Source of the DNA: Clostridia bacterium
GTDB taxonomy: Bacteria > Bacillota > Clostridia > Monoglobales > Monoglobaceae
DNA length: 41,283 nt
Assembly (NCBI GenBank): GCA_017503225.1
Contig: JAFVTM010000021.1
Coordinates: 1 to 41,283 of the forward strand
Direction: 5' to 3'
Each line of letters starts with the position of its first letter. The first letter of the stretch is position 1. A model generated the notes under the pieces. The model saw only the letters and a program-made list of their open reading frames with translations, was not told where the DNA came from and did no database searches. Below are positions 17,954 through 26,067 of the stretch, one piece after another. A program made the position numbers and the translations under genes.

Positions 17954-18580
17954 ATGCAGAAAAAGGGGAAATTTATAGTTTTTGAGGGTATTGACGGAAG
18001 CGGGAAAAGCACCCAGATAAAAATGCTTGCCAAAGCTTTTCAAAAGAGAGGACTTGATGTTTGCGAAACTCTTGAACCCACGTTTGGTATTGCCGGTGAG
18101 GTGCTTCACGAGATACTCTCGGGAAAGAAAAAGGCTGACCCAAAGGTTACAGCAGCGCTTTTTGTGGCAGACAGGCTTGATCATCTTACAAATCCCGAGA
18201 ACGGCGTGTGTAAAACACTTGATGAGGGAACATACGTTTTGTGTGACAGATATTATTTTTCGTCCTATGCATATCAGAGCGTTGAGGTGCCAAAAGAGTG
18301 GGTGTTTTCTGCCAACAGTCTGGCGGCGGAGACGTTGAGACCTGACTGCACTATTTTTATTGACGTAGCCCCTGAGGTTGCAATGGAAAGGATTTCGAAA
18401 AACCGCGAAAACATTGAAATTTATGAGAGCCTTGAAAGGCTTACCGCTGTGAGATGCGCCTATATGGATGCTTTTGACTCTATGAAGGATGTTGAAAAGG
18501 TGAAGGTTTTTGATGGCAATAAACCTGCTGAGAAAATCGCCCGTGAGATAGAAGAATTTGTGTTTGGTGAGCTTGTTTAG
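17954..18580 (+). CDS. tmk: Thymidylate kinase (dTMP kinase)
   Basis: Phosphorylates dTMP to dTDP with ATP for DNA synthesis. The P-loop GIDGSGKS is at residues 12-19, the TLEPT segment corresponds to the dTMP-binding loop, and the DRYYFSSYAYQ motif supplies the DRx residues. The 208-residue length is normal. ATG follows AAAAGGGAGATG. It has its own promoter, and no terminator is seen before the purine promoter, so some read-through into the riboswitch is possible. The family also contains CMP-UMP kinase-like members, but the EGIDGSGKS and DR-Y pattern is that of Tmk. Confidence 0.93.
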   Translation: MQKKGKFIVFEGIDGSGKSTQIKMLAKAFQKRGLDVCETLEPTFGIAGEVLHEILSGKKKADPKVTAALFVADRLDHLTNPENGVCKTLDEGTYVLCDRYYFSSYAYQSVEVPKEWVFSANSLAAETLRPDCTIFIDVAPEVAMERISKNRENIEIYESLERLTAVRCAYMDAFDSMKDVEKVKVFDGNKPAEKIAREIEEFVFGELV

Positions 18581-18630
18581 AAACTGGCAGAAATTTTGTC
18601 AAAAAAACGCAGAATAGCATTGGAAATTTC

Positions 18631-18659
18631 TTGACAAAACGCTCGTTTCGTGATAAAAT
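18631..18659 (+). promoter_or_regulatory. Promoter of the purine operon
   Basis: TTGACA (18631-18636), a 17-base spacer and TAAAAT (18654-18659). Transcription should start near 18666, leaving a leader of about 180 bases that carries the ZTP aptamer and terminator. Confidence 0.85.
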
Positions 18660-18699
18660 TAACGAGGTGACAAAGTGCTGCTTGTTGGGCACTTGACAC

Positions 18700-18815
18700 T
18701 TTAGTGGTTTTTTGTGACTGACGGATTATGTGGATTTACCACAAGGGAGCAAAAGACAATAGTTATGCCGACCGTCTGGGCAGTCCTGTGTAGCTGTGCA
18801 GGACTGCCCTTTTTG
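18700..18815 (+). promoter_or_regulatory. ZTP (pfl) riboswitch with expression-platform terminator
   Basis: The leader matches the ZTP/ZMP aptamer by features: P1 TTTTG pairing with CAAAA (18710-18714 and 18750-18754), a GTGACTG segment, hairpin GTGG-ATTT-ACCAC (18730-18742), GGGAGC, then the P3 element GCCGACCG-TCTGGGCA (18767-18782) that carries the ligand-binding C-TGGGC signature. The last bases of P3 (GGGCA) also form the left arm of a terminator, GGGCAGTCCTG / CAGGACTGCCC (18778-18788 and 18799-18809), followed by T5. By family knowledge, ZTP or ZMP binding stabilises the aptamer and stops terminator formation, turning genes on when 10-formyl-THF is short. This agrees with the downstream pur and fhs genes. 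Confidence 0.88.
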
Positions 18816-18846
18816 GTTTTATTTTGAATTTCGGGAGGACTGAAAA

Positions 18847-19341
18847 ATGAAAAAAGTTGGAATTATTATGGGCAGCGACAGCGATTTGCCCGTTGTAGAA
18901 AAAGCTATTGATACATTGAAAGATTTGGGAGTTCCCTTTGAGGTGCATGTTTATTCTGCGCACAGAACACCTGTTGAAGCAAAAGATTTTTCGGTGAGTG
19001 CTCGGGAGAACGGCTTTGGTGCAATTATTGCGGCAGCGGGAAAAGCAGCTCACTTAGCCGGAGCTATTGCGGCAAACACCACTCTTCCCGTTATTGGTAT
19101 TCCTGTTAAGTCGTCAACTCTTGACGGCCTTGATGCACTTCTTTCCACAGTTCAGATGCCGGGAGGTATTCCTGTTGCCACGGTTGCAATTGACGGGGCA
19201 CAGAATGCAGCTCTTCTTGCGGCGCAGATTATTGCTGTGGAGGATAAGGCACTTGCGGACAAACTGGACGCACAAAGAAAGGCGGCACAAGACGGTGTGC
19301 TCCTTAAAAATAAAAAGATTGAAGAAAAGTTTAACGCTTAA
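18847..19341 (+). CDS. purE: N5-CAIR mutase PurE (class I)
   Basis: Purine step 6: converts N5-carboxyaminoimidazole ribonucleotide to CAIR. The GSDSDLP loop (9-15) and SAHRTP (H39, R40) are the class I signatures, and AAGKAAHLAG and GIPV follow. The length of 164 residues is usual. ATG follows CGGGAGGAC. It is the first gene after the ZTP riboswitch. PurK, its partner for making N5-CAIR, is not in the window. Confidence 0.95.
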   Translation: MKKVGIIMGSDSDLPVVEKAIDTLKDLGVPFEVHVYSAHRTPVEAKDFSVSARENGFGAIIAAAGKAAHLAGAIAANTTLPVIGIPVKSSTLDGLDALLSTVQMPGGIPVATVAIDGAQNAALLAAQIIAVEDKALADKLDAQRKAAQDGVLLKNKKIEEKFNA

Positions 19342-19373
19342 GAGACATAAAATCACAGTTACGGAGGTAATAT

Positions 19374-20795
19374 ATGGGCGGTTTTTTTGGAGCAGTCAGC
19401 AGGCATGATGCCATAGCTGATGTGTTTTTTGGAACGGATTATCATTCGCACCTTGGCACACGCCGTGGTGGAATTGCGGCTTTCGACAGCGAAATAGGAC
19501 TCCAGAGAGATATACACAACATTGAAAACACTCCATTTCGGACTAAGTTTGACAATGTGTTTGAAGAAATGAAAGGAAATTCTGCCATCGGGGTTATTAG
19601 TGATTCAGACCCGCAGCCTCTTCTTATCAGGTCAAATGTGGGCACTTATGCCATAGCAACCATTGGTAAAATCAACAATTCGGAAGAACTCATTGAAAAA
19701 TATCTGTCAGACGGCGGACATTTTGGTGTTATGACCGGAGGGAAAGTCAATTCCACAGACCTTGTGGCAGCCCTCATAAACCAGAAAGAGAACTTTGTTG
19801 AGGGAATAAAATTTGCCCATGAGGTTATTGACGGGACAGCATCAATTCTTATCCTGAAAAATGACGGCACACTTATTGCCGCGCGTGACAGACTTGGAAG
19901 GCTTCCGGTGCTTATCGGCAAGAATGATGATGGCTATGCGGTATCCTTTGAATCCTTTGCTTATAAAAAGCTTGGATATGAAGATGAAAAAGAGCTTGGT
20001 CCCGGTGAAATTGTTGAACTTTCGGCGGATAAGCTGATACAGCTTGCACCCCCGGGAAAAGAAATGAAAATTTGTGCCTTTTTGTGGAGCTATTATGGTT
20101 ATCCAAACTCCAACTATGAGGGCAAAAATGTTGAAACTATGAGATATAGAAACGGTCAGATTATGGCGCAGAATGACAAGAAGCTCGGGAGTGCAACCGA
20201 CCTTGATTTTGTCAGCGGTGTTCCGGATTCGGGAACTCCTCACGCAATCGGTTATGCCAACGAAAGCGGCATTCCTTTCGCAAGACCGTTTATAAAATAT
20301 ACGCCTACCTGGCCAAGAAGCTTTATGCCAAGCCACCAGACCGAGCGTATTCAGATTGCAAAAATGAAGCAAATCCCAATCCACGAGCTTATTGAAGATA
20401 AAAATCTTTTGTTTGTGGATGACTCAATCGTCAGGGGTACACAGCTTAAAGAAACTGTTGAGTTTTTGTATGAGAACGGGGCGAAATCGGTGCATATGAG
20501 GTCGGCATGTCCGCCCATTGTGCACGGCTGCAAATACCTCAATTTCTCAAGCAGCAAGAATGAGATGGAACTGATTGCAAGAAAGACCGTTATGGAACTT
20601 GAGGGTGAAGAGGGTCTTAATCACCTTGAGGAATACAGCGACGGCTCAACAGAGCGTGGCAAAAAACTCAGGGAGAGCATAAGCAAAAGCTTTGGTTTTG
20701 CCTCCCTTGATTTTCAGTCCCTTGATGGAATAATCAAAGCAATAGGTATCGACAGATGCAAGCTTTGTACTTATTGCTGGGATGGCAAGGAATAA
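19374..20795 (+). CDS. purF: Amidophosphoribosyltransferase-like protein lacking the Cys nucleophile
   Basis: Homologue of PurF, which makes phosphoribosylamine from PRPP and glutamine. The C-terminal phosphoribosyltransferase half is intact, with the PRPP motif [11 protein letters not shown] (D349, D350). A C-terminal CKLCTYC (C462, C465, C468) resembles the Fe-S ligands of Bacillus-type PurF. The N-terminal glutaminase domain begins [12 protein letters not shown] instead of the usual CG(I/V)FG, so no cysteine can become residue 1, and the motif normally RGQES reads RRGGIAAFD. An in-frame TAA just before the ATG rules out an N-terminal extension. ACGGAGGTAA precedes the start. It may use free ammonia, or amide nitrogen from a partner, or be a paralogue. 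Its place in the pur operon supports a purine role. Confidence 0.88.
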   Translation: MGGFFGAVSRHDAIADVFFGTDYHSHLGTRRGGIAAFDSEIGLQRDIHNIENTPFRTKFDNVFEEMKGNSAIGVISDSDPQPLLIRSNVGTYAIATIGKINNSEELIEKYLSDGGHFGVMTGGKVNSTDLVAALINQKENFVEGIKFAHEVIDGTASILILKNDGTLIAARDRLGRLPVLIGKNDDGYAVSFESFAYKKLGYEDEKELGPGEIVELSADKLIQLAPPGKEMKICAFLWSYYGYPNSNYEGKNVETMRYRNGQIMAQNDKKLGSATDLDFVSGVPDSGTPHAIGYANESGIPFARPFIKYTPTWPRSFMPSHQTERIQIAKMKQIPIHELIEDKNLLFVDDSIVRGTQLKETVEFLYENGAKSVHMRSACPPIVHGCKYLNFSSSKNEMELIARKTVMELEGEEGLNHLEEYSDGSTERGKKLRESISKSFGFASLDFQSLDGIIKAIGIDRCKLCTYCWDGKE

Positions 20796-20844
20796 ACAGA
20801 TAAAATTCAAAAGAGATTTTGTTATACAGAAAGGAAAAATGAAA

Positions 20845-21885
20845 ATGGAAAAAAGCTTTAGTGAAAGTTACAAGGCGGCAGGCGTTGATATTACTGCCGG
20901 ATACAAGGCTGTTGAGCTTATGAAACAGCATATCGCAAGAACTGTGACAAAAGGCGCCGCATCAGACATCGGTGGCTTTGGTGGTCTTTTTGAAATGGAC
21001 CTTACCGGAATTGAAAAGCCTGTGTTGGTCAGCGGAACAGACGGCGTTGGAACAAAGCTCAAGATGGCGTTCCTTATGGACAAGCATGATACTGTTGGTA
21101 TTGACTGCGTGGCAATGTGTGTGAATGACATTATCTGCTGTGGTGCAAAACCTCTTTTTTTCCTTGACTACATTGCGGTTGGAAAGAACTATCCTGAAAA
21201 GGTTGCAGACATTGTTTCGGGCGTTGCCGAAGGCTGTGTTCAGTCGGGCTGTGCTTTAATCGGTGGCGAAACTGCTGAAATGCCCGGATTTTATCCTGAA
21301 GATGAATATGATCTTGCAGGTTTTTCTGTGGGTGTTGTTGATAAGGCAAAGGTTCTTGACAACAAGACTATAAAAGAGGGTGATGTAATCATTGCTCTCC
21401 CGTCAAGTGGTGTTCATTCAAATGGTTTCTCTCTTGTGAGAAAGGTTTTTGATGTTGAAAATGCGGATATCAAGGCTCCCCGCGCAGAACTTGGCGGAAA
21501 GAGTGTTGGTGAAACACTTCTTACACCTACCAGAATTTATGTGAAGCCTATGCTTGCACTTTTTGAGGCTGTTAAAGTTAAGGCTGTTTCTCATATCACA
21601 GGCGGCGGTTTTTATGAAAATATTCCGAGAAGTATTCCCAAGGGATTTGGCGCGAAGATTGAAAGAGCCGCTGTTCGTGTTCTTCCGATTTTTGAACTCA
21701 TTGCAAAAGAGGGCAACATCCCAGAACGTGATATGTTCAACACCTTCAATATGGGCGTTGGTATGAGTATCGTAGTTGCCAAGGAAGATGCAGACAAGGC
21801 TCTTGAGACCTTGAAAGCAAACGGTGAGGACGCCTATGTAATCGGCGAAATCATAAAGAGTGACGAAAGCGTGGTTATATGCTAA
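20845..21885 (+). CDS. purM: Phosphoribosylformylglycinamidine cyclo-ligase PurM (AIR synthase)
   Basis: Purine step 5: ATP-dependent ring closure of FGAM to AIR. Motifs: [13 protein letters not shown], the [11 protein letters not shown] loop and [13 protein letters not shown]. The preferred start is the ATG at 20845 ([16 protein letters not shown], 346 aa), nine bases after AAAGGA. An ATG at 20839 is equally in frame. A longer frame from 20782 overlaps purF, has no ribosome site and adds a basic leader unlike PurM, so it is not chosen. The last seven bases overlap purN. Confidence 0.93.
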   Translation: MEKSFSESYKAAGVDITAGYKAVELMKQHIARTVTKGAASDIGGFGGLFEMDLTGIEKPVLVSGTDGVGTKLKMAFLMDKHDTVGIDCVAMCVNDIICCGAKPLFFLDYIAVGKNYPEKVADIVSGVAEGCVQSGCALIGGETAEMPGFYPEDEYDLAGFSVGVVDKAKVLDNKTIKEGDVIIALPSSGVHSNGFSLVRKVFDVENADIKAPRAELGGKSVGETLLTPTRIYVKPMLALFEAVKVKAVSHITGGGFYENIPRSIPKGFGAKIERAAVRVLPIFELIAKEGNIPERDMFNTFNMGVGMSIVVAKEDADKALETLKANGEDAYVIGEIIKSDESVVIC

Positions 21886-22487
21886 ATAAAGCAAAGATTG
21901 CGGTGCTTGTGTCAGGAGGCGGAACAAATCTTCAGGCACTTATTGATGCGCAAAATGAGGGAAAAATCAAAAGTGGTGAAATCGTGCTTGTTGTGTCAAA
22001 CAACAGCGATGCTTTTGCTCTTACCCGTGCTGAAAAGGCAGGAATAAAAACCGCGGTGGTTTCCAAGAAAGAATTGGGTGCCCAGAAGTTTGAGGAAAAA
22101 CTTGTCGAGGTGCTCACCGAAAACGGCATTGAGCTTATAATACTTGCCGGATTTATGTGTATCTTGAGCGAGAGTTTTACATCACGTTATCCAAAACGGA
22201 TAATAAATGTTCATCCCTCACTTATCCCGTCTTTTTGCGGAGAGGGATTTTATGGACTTCGTGTTCATGAGGCGGCGCTCAAATATGGGGTAAAGGTTAC
22301 GGGTGCTACTGTGCATTTTGTAAACGAAATTCCTGACGGCGGTGAGATTATACTGCAAAGAGCGGTTGAAATAAAAGACGGAGACACCCCCGAGGTTTTG
22401 CAAAGACGTGTTATGGAAGAGGCGGAATGGCATCTTCTTCCCGAGGCTGCAGAATTGGTGTCAGCTGAGATTATAAAAGAAAGATAG
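21879..22487 (+). CDS. purN: Phosphoribosylglycinamide formyltransferase PurN
   Basis: Purine step 3: transfers formyl from 10-formyl-THF to GAR. The phosphate-binding loop is SGGGTN near residue 12, and the catalytic triad is visible as N110, H112 ([11 protein letters not shown]) and D153 ([10 protein letters not shown]). The length of 202 residues is normal. The start overlaps the purM stop (ATGCTAAATAAA), implying coupled translation. It is one of two users of 10-formyl-THF in this operon, which is why control by a ZTP sensor makes sense. Confidence 0.94.
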   Translation: MLNKAKIAVLVSGGGTNLQALIDAQNEGKIKSGEIVLVVSNNSDAFALTRAEKAGIKTAVVSKKELGAQKFEEKLVEVLTENGIELIILAGFMCILSESFTSRYPKRIINVHPSLIPSFCGEGFYGLRVHEAALKYGVKVTGATVHFVNEIPDGGEIILQRAVEIKDGDTPEVLQRRVMEEAEWHLLPEAAELVSAEIIKER

Positions 22488-22510
22488 ATTTTAAAAAGAG
22501 AGGGCTTTTT

Positions 22511-23230
22511 ATGAATATTTATGAAATAAACGATATGGGTGAACTTATCCGTGACAATGCGTACGTTGGCAGAGGTATTGTGATTGGAAAGAGCAAGGAC
22601 GAAAAATCAGCGGTTTTTGCATATTTCATTATGGGACGTTCTGAAAACAGCCGCAACCGTGTGTTTATTGAGGATGGCAGCGAGGTTATTATTCATCCTT
22701 TTGATGCATCAAAGGTTGAAGACCCGTCACTGATTATCTATTCACCTGTTCGCAAATTTGAAAACAAGCTTGTTGTGACAAATGGCGACCAGACTGATAC
22801 GGTTATTGAGTTTCTGGGAAAAGGCAAAACCTTTGAAGAAGCCCTTGAAACCCGTGAATTTGAACCTGACGGCCCAAACTGGACACCAAGAATCAGCGGC
22901 ATGATGACTTTCGACGAAAATGATTTTTCATACAAGATGAGCATTTTAAAGAGTGCGGACGCCCAAGGGTCTGCTTGCAACAGATTTACTTATTCATATA
23001 AGGCGCTTTCCGGCCTTGGTCATTTTATTCACACTTATGTTTGTGACGGAAATCCCATTCCCACATTCCAGGGTGAGCCTGAGAGAGTGGAAATCCCCAA
23101 TGATATTGATGAATTCACAGAAAAAATCTGGAACAATCTCAACGAAGCAAACAAAATTTCACTTTATGTGAGATACATTGATTTGGAAACCGGTGCGGAA
23201 ACAAACCGTATGATAAATAAAAACGCTTAA
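22511..23230 (+). CDS. purO: IMP cyclohydrolase, PurO type
   Basis: A 239-residue protein resembling the archaeal-type IMP cyclohydrolase family, which closes FAICAR to IMP as the last purine step. Family-like segments: YVGRGIVIGKS, AYFIMGRSENSRNRVF, DPSLIIYSPVR and GPNWTPRISGM. It is unrelated in sequence to the IMP cyclohydrolase half of bifunctional PurH. Its presence in the same operon as a formyltransferase-only PurH fragment supports the assignment, since together they replace the fused enzyme. ATG follows AGAGAGGGC. The assignment is from recognition of the family pattern; activity is not proven. Confidence 0.85.
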   Translation: MNIYEINDMGELIRDNAYVGRGIVIGKSKDEKSAVFAYFIMGRSENSRNRVFIEDGSEVIIHPFDASKVEDPSLIIYSPVRKFENKLVVTNGDQTDTVIEFLGKGKTFEEALETREFEPDGPNWTPRISGMMTFDENDFSYKMSILKSADAQGSACNRFTYSYKALSGLGHFIHTYVCDGNPIPTFQGEPERVEIPNDIDEFTEKIWNNLNEANKISLYVRYIDLETGAETNRMINKNA

Positions 23231-23241
23231 GGAGAACCGAA

Positions 23242-24678
23242 ATGGAAGACAGAAGAGAAAAATATATTTCTCCATTTTCGACAAGATACGCAAGCCCTGA
23301 AATGCAGGAGGTTTTTTCTGAGAAATTCAAGTTCACAACATGGAGAAAGCTTTGGATTGCTCTCGCTAAGGCTGAAAAGGAGCTTGGCCTCTCTATAACA
23401 GATGAGCAGATTGCTGAAATGGAAAAATTCAAGGATGATGTGAATTTTGATGTGGCAGAGGAACGCGAGAAGGTTGTTCGTCACGACGTTATGTCACACG
23501 TTTATGCTTTTGGCAAACAGTGTCCCAAGGCGGAGCCAATAATACATCTTGGTGCTACATCTTGTTATGTTGGCGACAATACTGATGTGGTTGCGCTTAA
23601 AAAGGCATCCGAGATAGTGCTTAAAAAAGCGGCACAGGTGCTTAAAAACCTTGCGGATTTTGCTCTTCGCTATAAAGATATGCCTTGCCTTGCATACACA
23701 CATCTTCAGCCGGCACAGCTCACCACCGTGGGAAAACGTGCGACTCTTTGGGCGTACGAGCTTTCTATGGACATTGAAGAGCTTTCGCATCAGGTGGAAA
23801 AACTCAGACTTCTTGGCTCAAAGGGAACAACCGGAACTCAGGCAAGCTTTATGGAGTTGTTTGAGGGCGATGAAGAAAAAATTGACAAAATGGAAGAAAT
23901 CATTGCAAAGGAAATGGGATTCCCCGGCTGTGTTCCCGTATCGGGACAGACTTATTCAAGAAAAGTGGAAGCATATTTTCTTGGCGCTCTTTCTGGATTT
24001 GCTCAAAGTGCATATAAGTTTGCAAATGACCTTCGAATCCTTCAGTCATTTGAAGAAATAGAAGAACCTTTTGAAAAGAAACAGATTGGCTCATCAGCTA
24101 TGCCATATAAGAGAAACCCAATGCGGTCGGAAAGAATTTCGGCACTTGCGAGATATGTGATTGTGGATTCACTGAATCCCGCTTTCACCGCATCAACTCA
24201 GTGGTTTGAAAGAACCCTTGATGACTCGGCAAACAGACGAATTTCGGTGTCGGAGGCATTTTTGGCGGTTGATGCTATGCTTAATATTTATATAAACGTG
24301 ACATCCGGACTTGTGGTTTATGACAAGGTGATTGAAAGAAGAGTTATGGAAAAGCTGCCTTTCATGGCAACAGAAAATATAATGATGAAATCGGTCAAAA
24401 AAGGCGGAAACCGTCAGGAACTTCACGAAAAGCTCCGCACACATTCGCATGCGGCAGCGGCAAAGGTGAAGATGGAGGGCGGTGTTTGCGATTTGATTGA
24501 AAGAATTGCAGCAGATGATGACTTCCCCCTTACCGAAGAAGAAATCAGGGCAGAACTTGACCCCAGGCTTTATATAGGACGAAGCGTGTCCCAGACAGAA
24601 AGGTTTGTGGCAGATGTTTTAAATCCCTTGATTGACAAGTTCTATCAGGGTGATGCAGCAACAGAACTTAAGGTTTGA
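23242..24678 (+). CDS. purB: Adenylosuccinate lyase PurB
   Basis: Cleaves SAICAR to AICAR and adenylosuccinate to AMP, releasing fumarate. The fumarase/aspartase superfamily signature is GSSAMPYKRNPMRSE, and TTGTQASFMELFEGD and THLQPAQLTTVGKR are the other conserved loops. The 478-residue length fits the longer PurB branch. ATG follows TAAGGAGAAC. Located between purO and the AICAR formyltransferase gene. Confidence 0.95.
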   Translation: MEDRREKYISPFSTRYASPEMQEVFSEKFKFTTWRKLWIALAKAEKELGLSITDEQIAEMEKFKDDVNFDVAEEREKVVRHDVMSHVYAFGKQCPKAEPIIHLGATSCYVGDNTDVVALKKASEIVLKKAAQVLKNLADFALRYKDMPCLAYTHLQPAQLTTVGKRATLWAYELSMDIEELSHQVEKLRLLGSKGTTGTQASFMELFEGDEEKIDKMEEIIAKEMGFPGCVPVSGQTYSRKVEAYFLGALSGFAQSAYKFANDLRILQSFEEIEEPFEKKQIGSSAMPYKRNPMRSERISALARYVIVDSLNPAFTASTQWFERTLDDSANRRISVSEAFLAVDAMLNIYINVTSGLVVYDKVIERRVMEKLPFMATENIMMKSVKKGGNRQELHEKLRTHSHAAAAKVKMEGGVCDLIERIAADDDFPLTEEEIRAELDPRLYIGRSVSQTERFVADVLNPLIDKFYQGDAATELKV

Positions 24679-24710
24679 TTTAAACAAAGGTTGAAAGGAT
24701 GATTTTTGAA

Positions 24711-25895
24711 ATGAAAGAATTCGAACTTAAATATGGATGTAACCCCAATCAAAAACCCTCAAAGATATTTATGAATGACGGTGCTGAGCTTCCCATTGAG
24801 ATTTTAAGCGGAAGACCGGGATATATAAACTTTCTTGATGCATTCAACAGCTGGCAGCTTGTGAAAGAATTGAAAGCGGCACTTGATATGCCTGCGGCGA
24901 CATCGTTTAAACACGTAAGCCCAACATCTGCGGCTGTTGGCACACCTATGAGTGCGGAACTTAAAAAGGCTTGCTTTGTTGATGACATTGAGGGCCTTGA
25001 TGAGTCTCCCTTGGCAACTGCTTATGCCCGTGCAAGGGGTACTGACAGAATGTCATCCTTTGGTGACTGGATTGCCCTCAGTGATGTTTGTGATGTTACA
25101 ACCGCAAAGCTCATAAAGCGTGAGGTTTCTGACGGTGTTATTGCTCCGGGGTACGAGCCTGAGGCTCTTGAAATCCTGAAGAGCAAGAGAAACGGAAATT
25201 ATAATATAGTAAAAATTGATCCTGAATTTGTCCCCGCAGAACAAGAAACAAAGATGGTTTTTGGCATTACCTTTGAGCAGGGCAGAAATAATTTCAAAAT
25301 TGATGAAGAATTGCTTGCTGATATCGTTACCGAGAACAAGGAAATGCCAGACGAAGCAAAGCGCGACCTTATCATTGCGCTCATCACACTTAAATATACA
25401 CAGAGTAACTCAGTTTGCTTTGCAAAGGACGGTCAGGCAATCGGTGTTGGCGCAGGTCAGCAGTCAAGAATTCACTGCACGAGACTTGCAGGTAACAAGG
25501 CGGACATCTGGCATCTCCGCCAGCACGAAAAGGTTTTAAATCTCCCATTCCTTGACAGTGTGGGAAGACCTGACCGTGACAATGCTATTGACGTTTATCT
25601 CTCAGAGGATGCAGAGGACGTACTTGGTGATGGCAACTGGCAAAAGCTGTTCAGCGAAAAGCCGGTAGAGTTCACAAGAGCAGAGCAGAGAGAGTATCTT
25701 GCAACTTTAAGCGGTGTGGCTCTTGGCAGTGATGCGTTCTTCCCCTTTGGCGATAATATCGAAAGGGCAGCAAGAAGCGGTGTAACATATGTTGCACAGC
25801 CCGGCGGTTCAATCCGAGATGATAATGTAATAGAGGCTTGCAACAATCACAATATGGTTATGGCGTTTACTAAGATGCGTCTTTTCCACCACTAA
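24711..25895 (+). CDS. purH: AICAR formyltransferase, stand-alone (PurH C-terminal domain)
   Basis: Transfers formyl from 10-formyl-THF to AICAR, giving FAICAR. Only the AICARFT part of PurH is present: it begins KYGCNPNQKPSKIF and has FKHVSPTSAAVG with the catalytic K67-H68 pair. The N-terminal IMP cyclohydrolase (MGS-like) domain of the usual ~510-residue PurH is absent, and its task is covered by the PurO-type gene. I prefer the ATG at 24711 (394 aa) because AAAGGATGAT lies 11 bases ahead. The ATG at 24699 overlaps the ribosome site and would add four residues. A large folded inverted repeat follows the stop. Confidence 0.93.
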   Translation: MKEFELKYGCNPNQKPSKIFMNDGAELPIEILSGRPGYINFLDAFNSWQLVKELKAALDMPAATSFKHVSPTSAAVGTPMSAELKKACFVDDIEGLDESPLATAYARARGTDRMSSFGDWIALSDVCDVTTAKLIKREVSDGVIAPGYEPEALEILKSKRNGNYNIVKIDPEFVPAEQETKMVFGITFEQGRNNFKIDEELLADIVTENKEMPDEAKRDLIIALITLKYTQSNSVCFAKDGQAIGVGAGQQSRIHCTRLAGNKADIWHLRQHEKVLNLPFLDSVGRPDRDNAIDVYLSEDAEDVLGDGNWQKLFSEKPVEFTRAEQREYLATLSGVALGSDAFFPFGDNIERAARSGVTYVAQPGGSIRDDNVIEACNNHNMVMAFTKMRLFHH

Positions 25896-25899
25896 AATG

Positions 25900-26028
25900 A
25901 AAGAGTGGTTAAATTAGTGCAGACCACACAAAAGCTTTGTGCTACACATAAACCTCGCCACTTGCGGTGCACACAGCACAGCGGCGGACTCGGTTTATGT
26001 GTTCTGCATCAAATTTACCGCACTCTTT
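25900..26028. repeat. Large composite inverted repeat, three-way-junction-like
   Basis: A 129-base intergenic element between the AICAR formyltransferase gene and purD. The outer arms AAAGAGTG...AGTGCAGA (25900-25923) and TCTGCATC...CACTCTTT (26003-26028) pair over about 22 bp with small bulges. Inside lie a perfect 6-bp hairpin, CACAAA-AGC-TTTGTG (25927-25941), and a perfect 11-bp stem, ACACATAAACC / GGTTTATGTGT (25944-25954 and 25992-26002), topped by a GC-rich loop. Two inner helices closed by one outer helix give a compact three-way junction. It could be a structured RNA, a mobile palindromic repeat (MITE-like) or an mRNA processing site. No gene lies in it. Confidence 0.8.
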
Positions 26029-26067
26029 TGAGGCTATTAGAAAATAAATCCGAAAGGTTTTGAAAAT

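Noticed and set aside
19842-20384. Minus-strand open frame of 180 codons opposite purF
   Set aside because: Shadow frame with no ribosome site, promoter or recognisable domain.
20782-20844. Longer PurM frame overlapping purF
   Set aside because: No ribosome site and an atypical basic leader.
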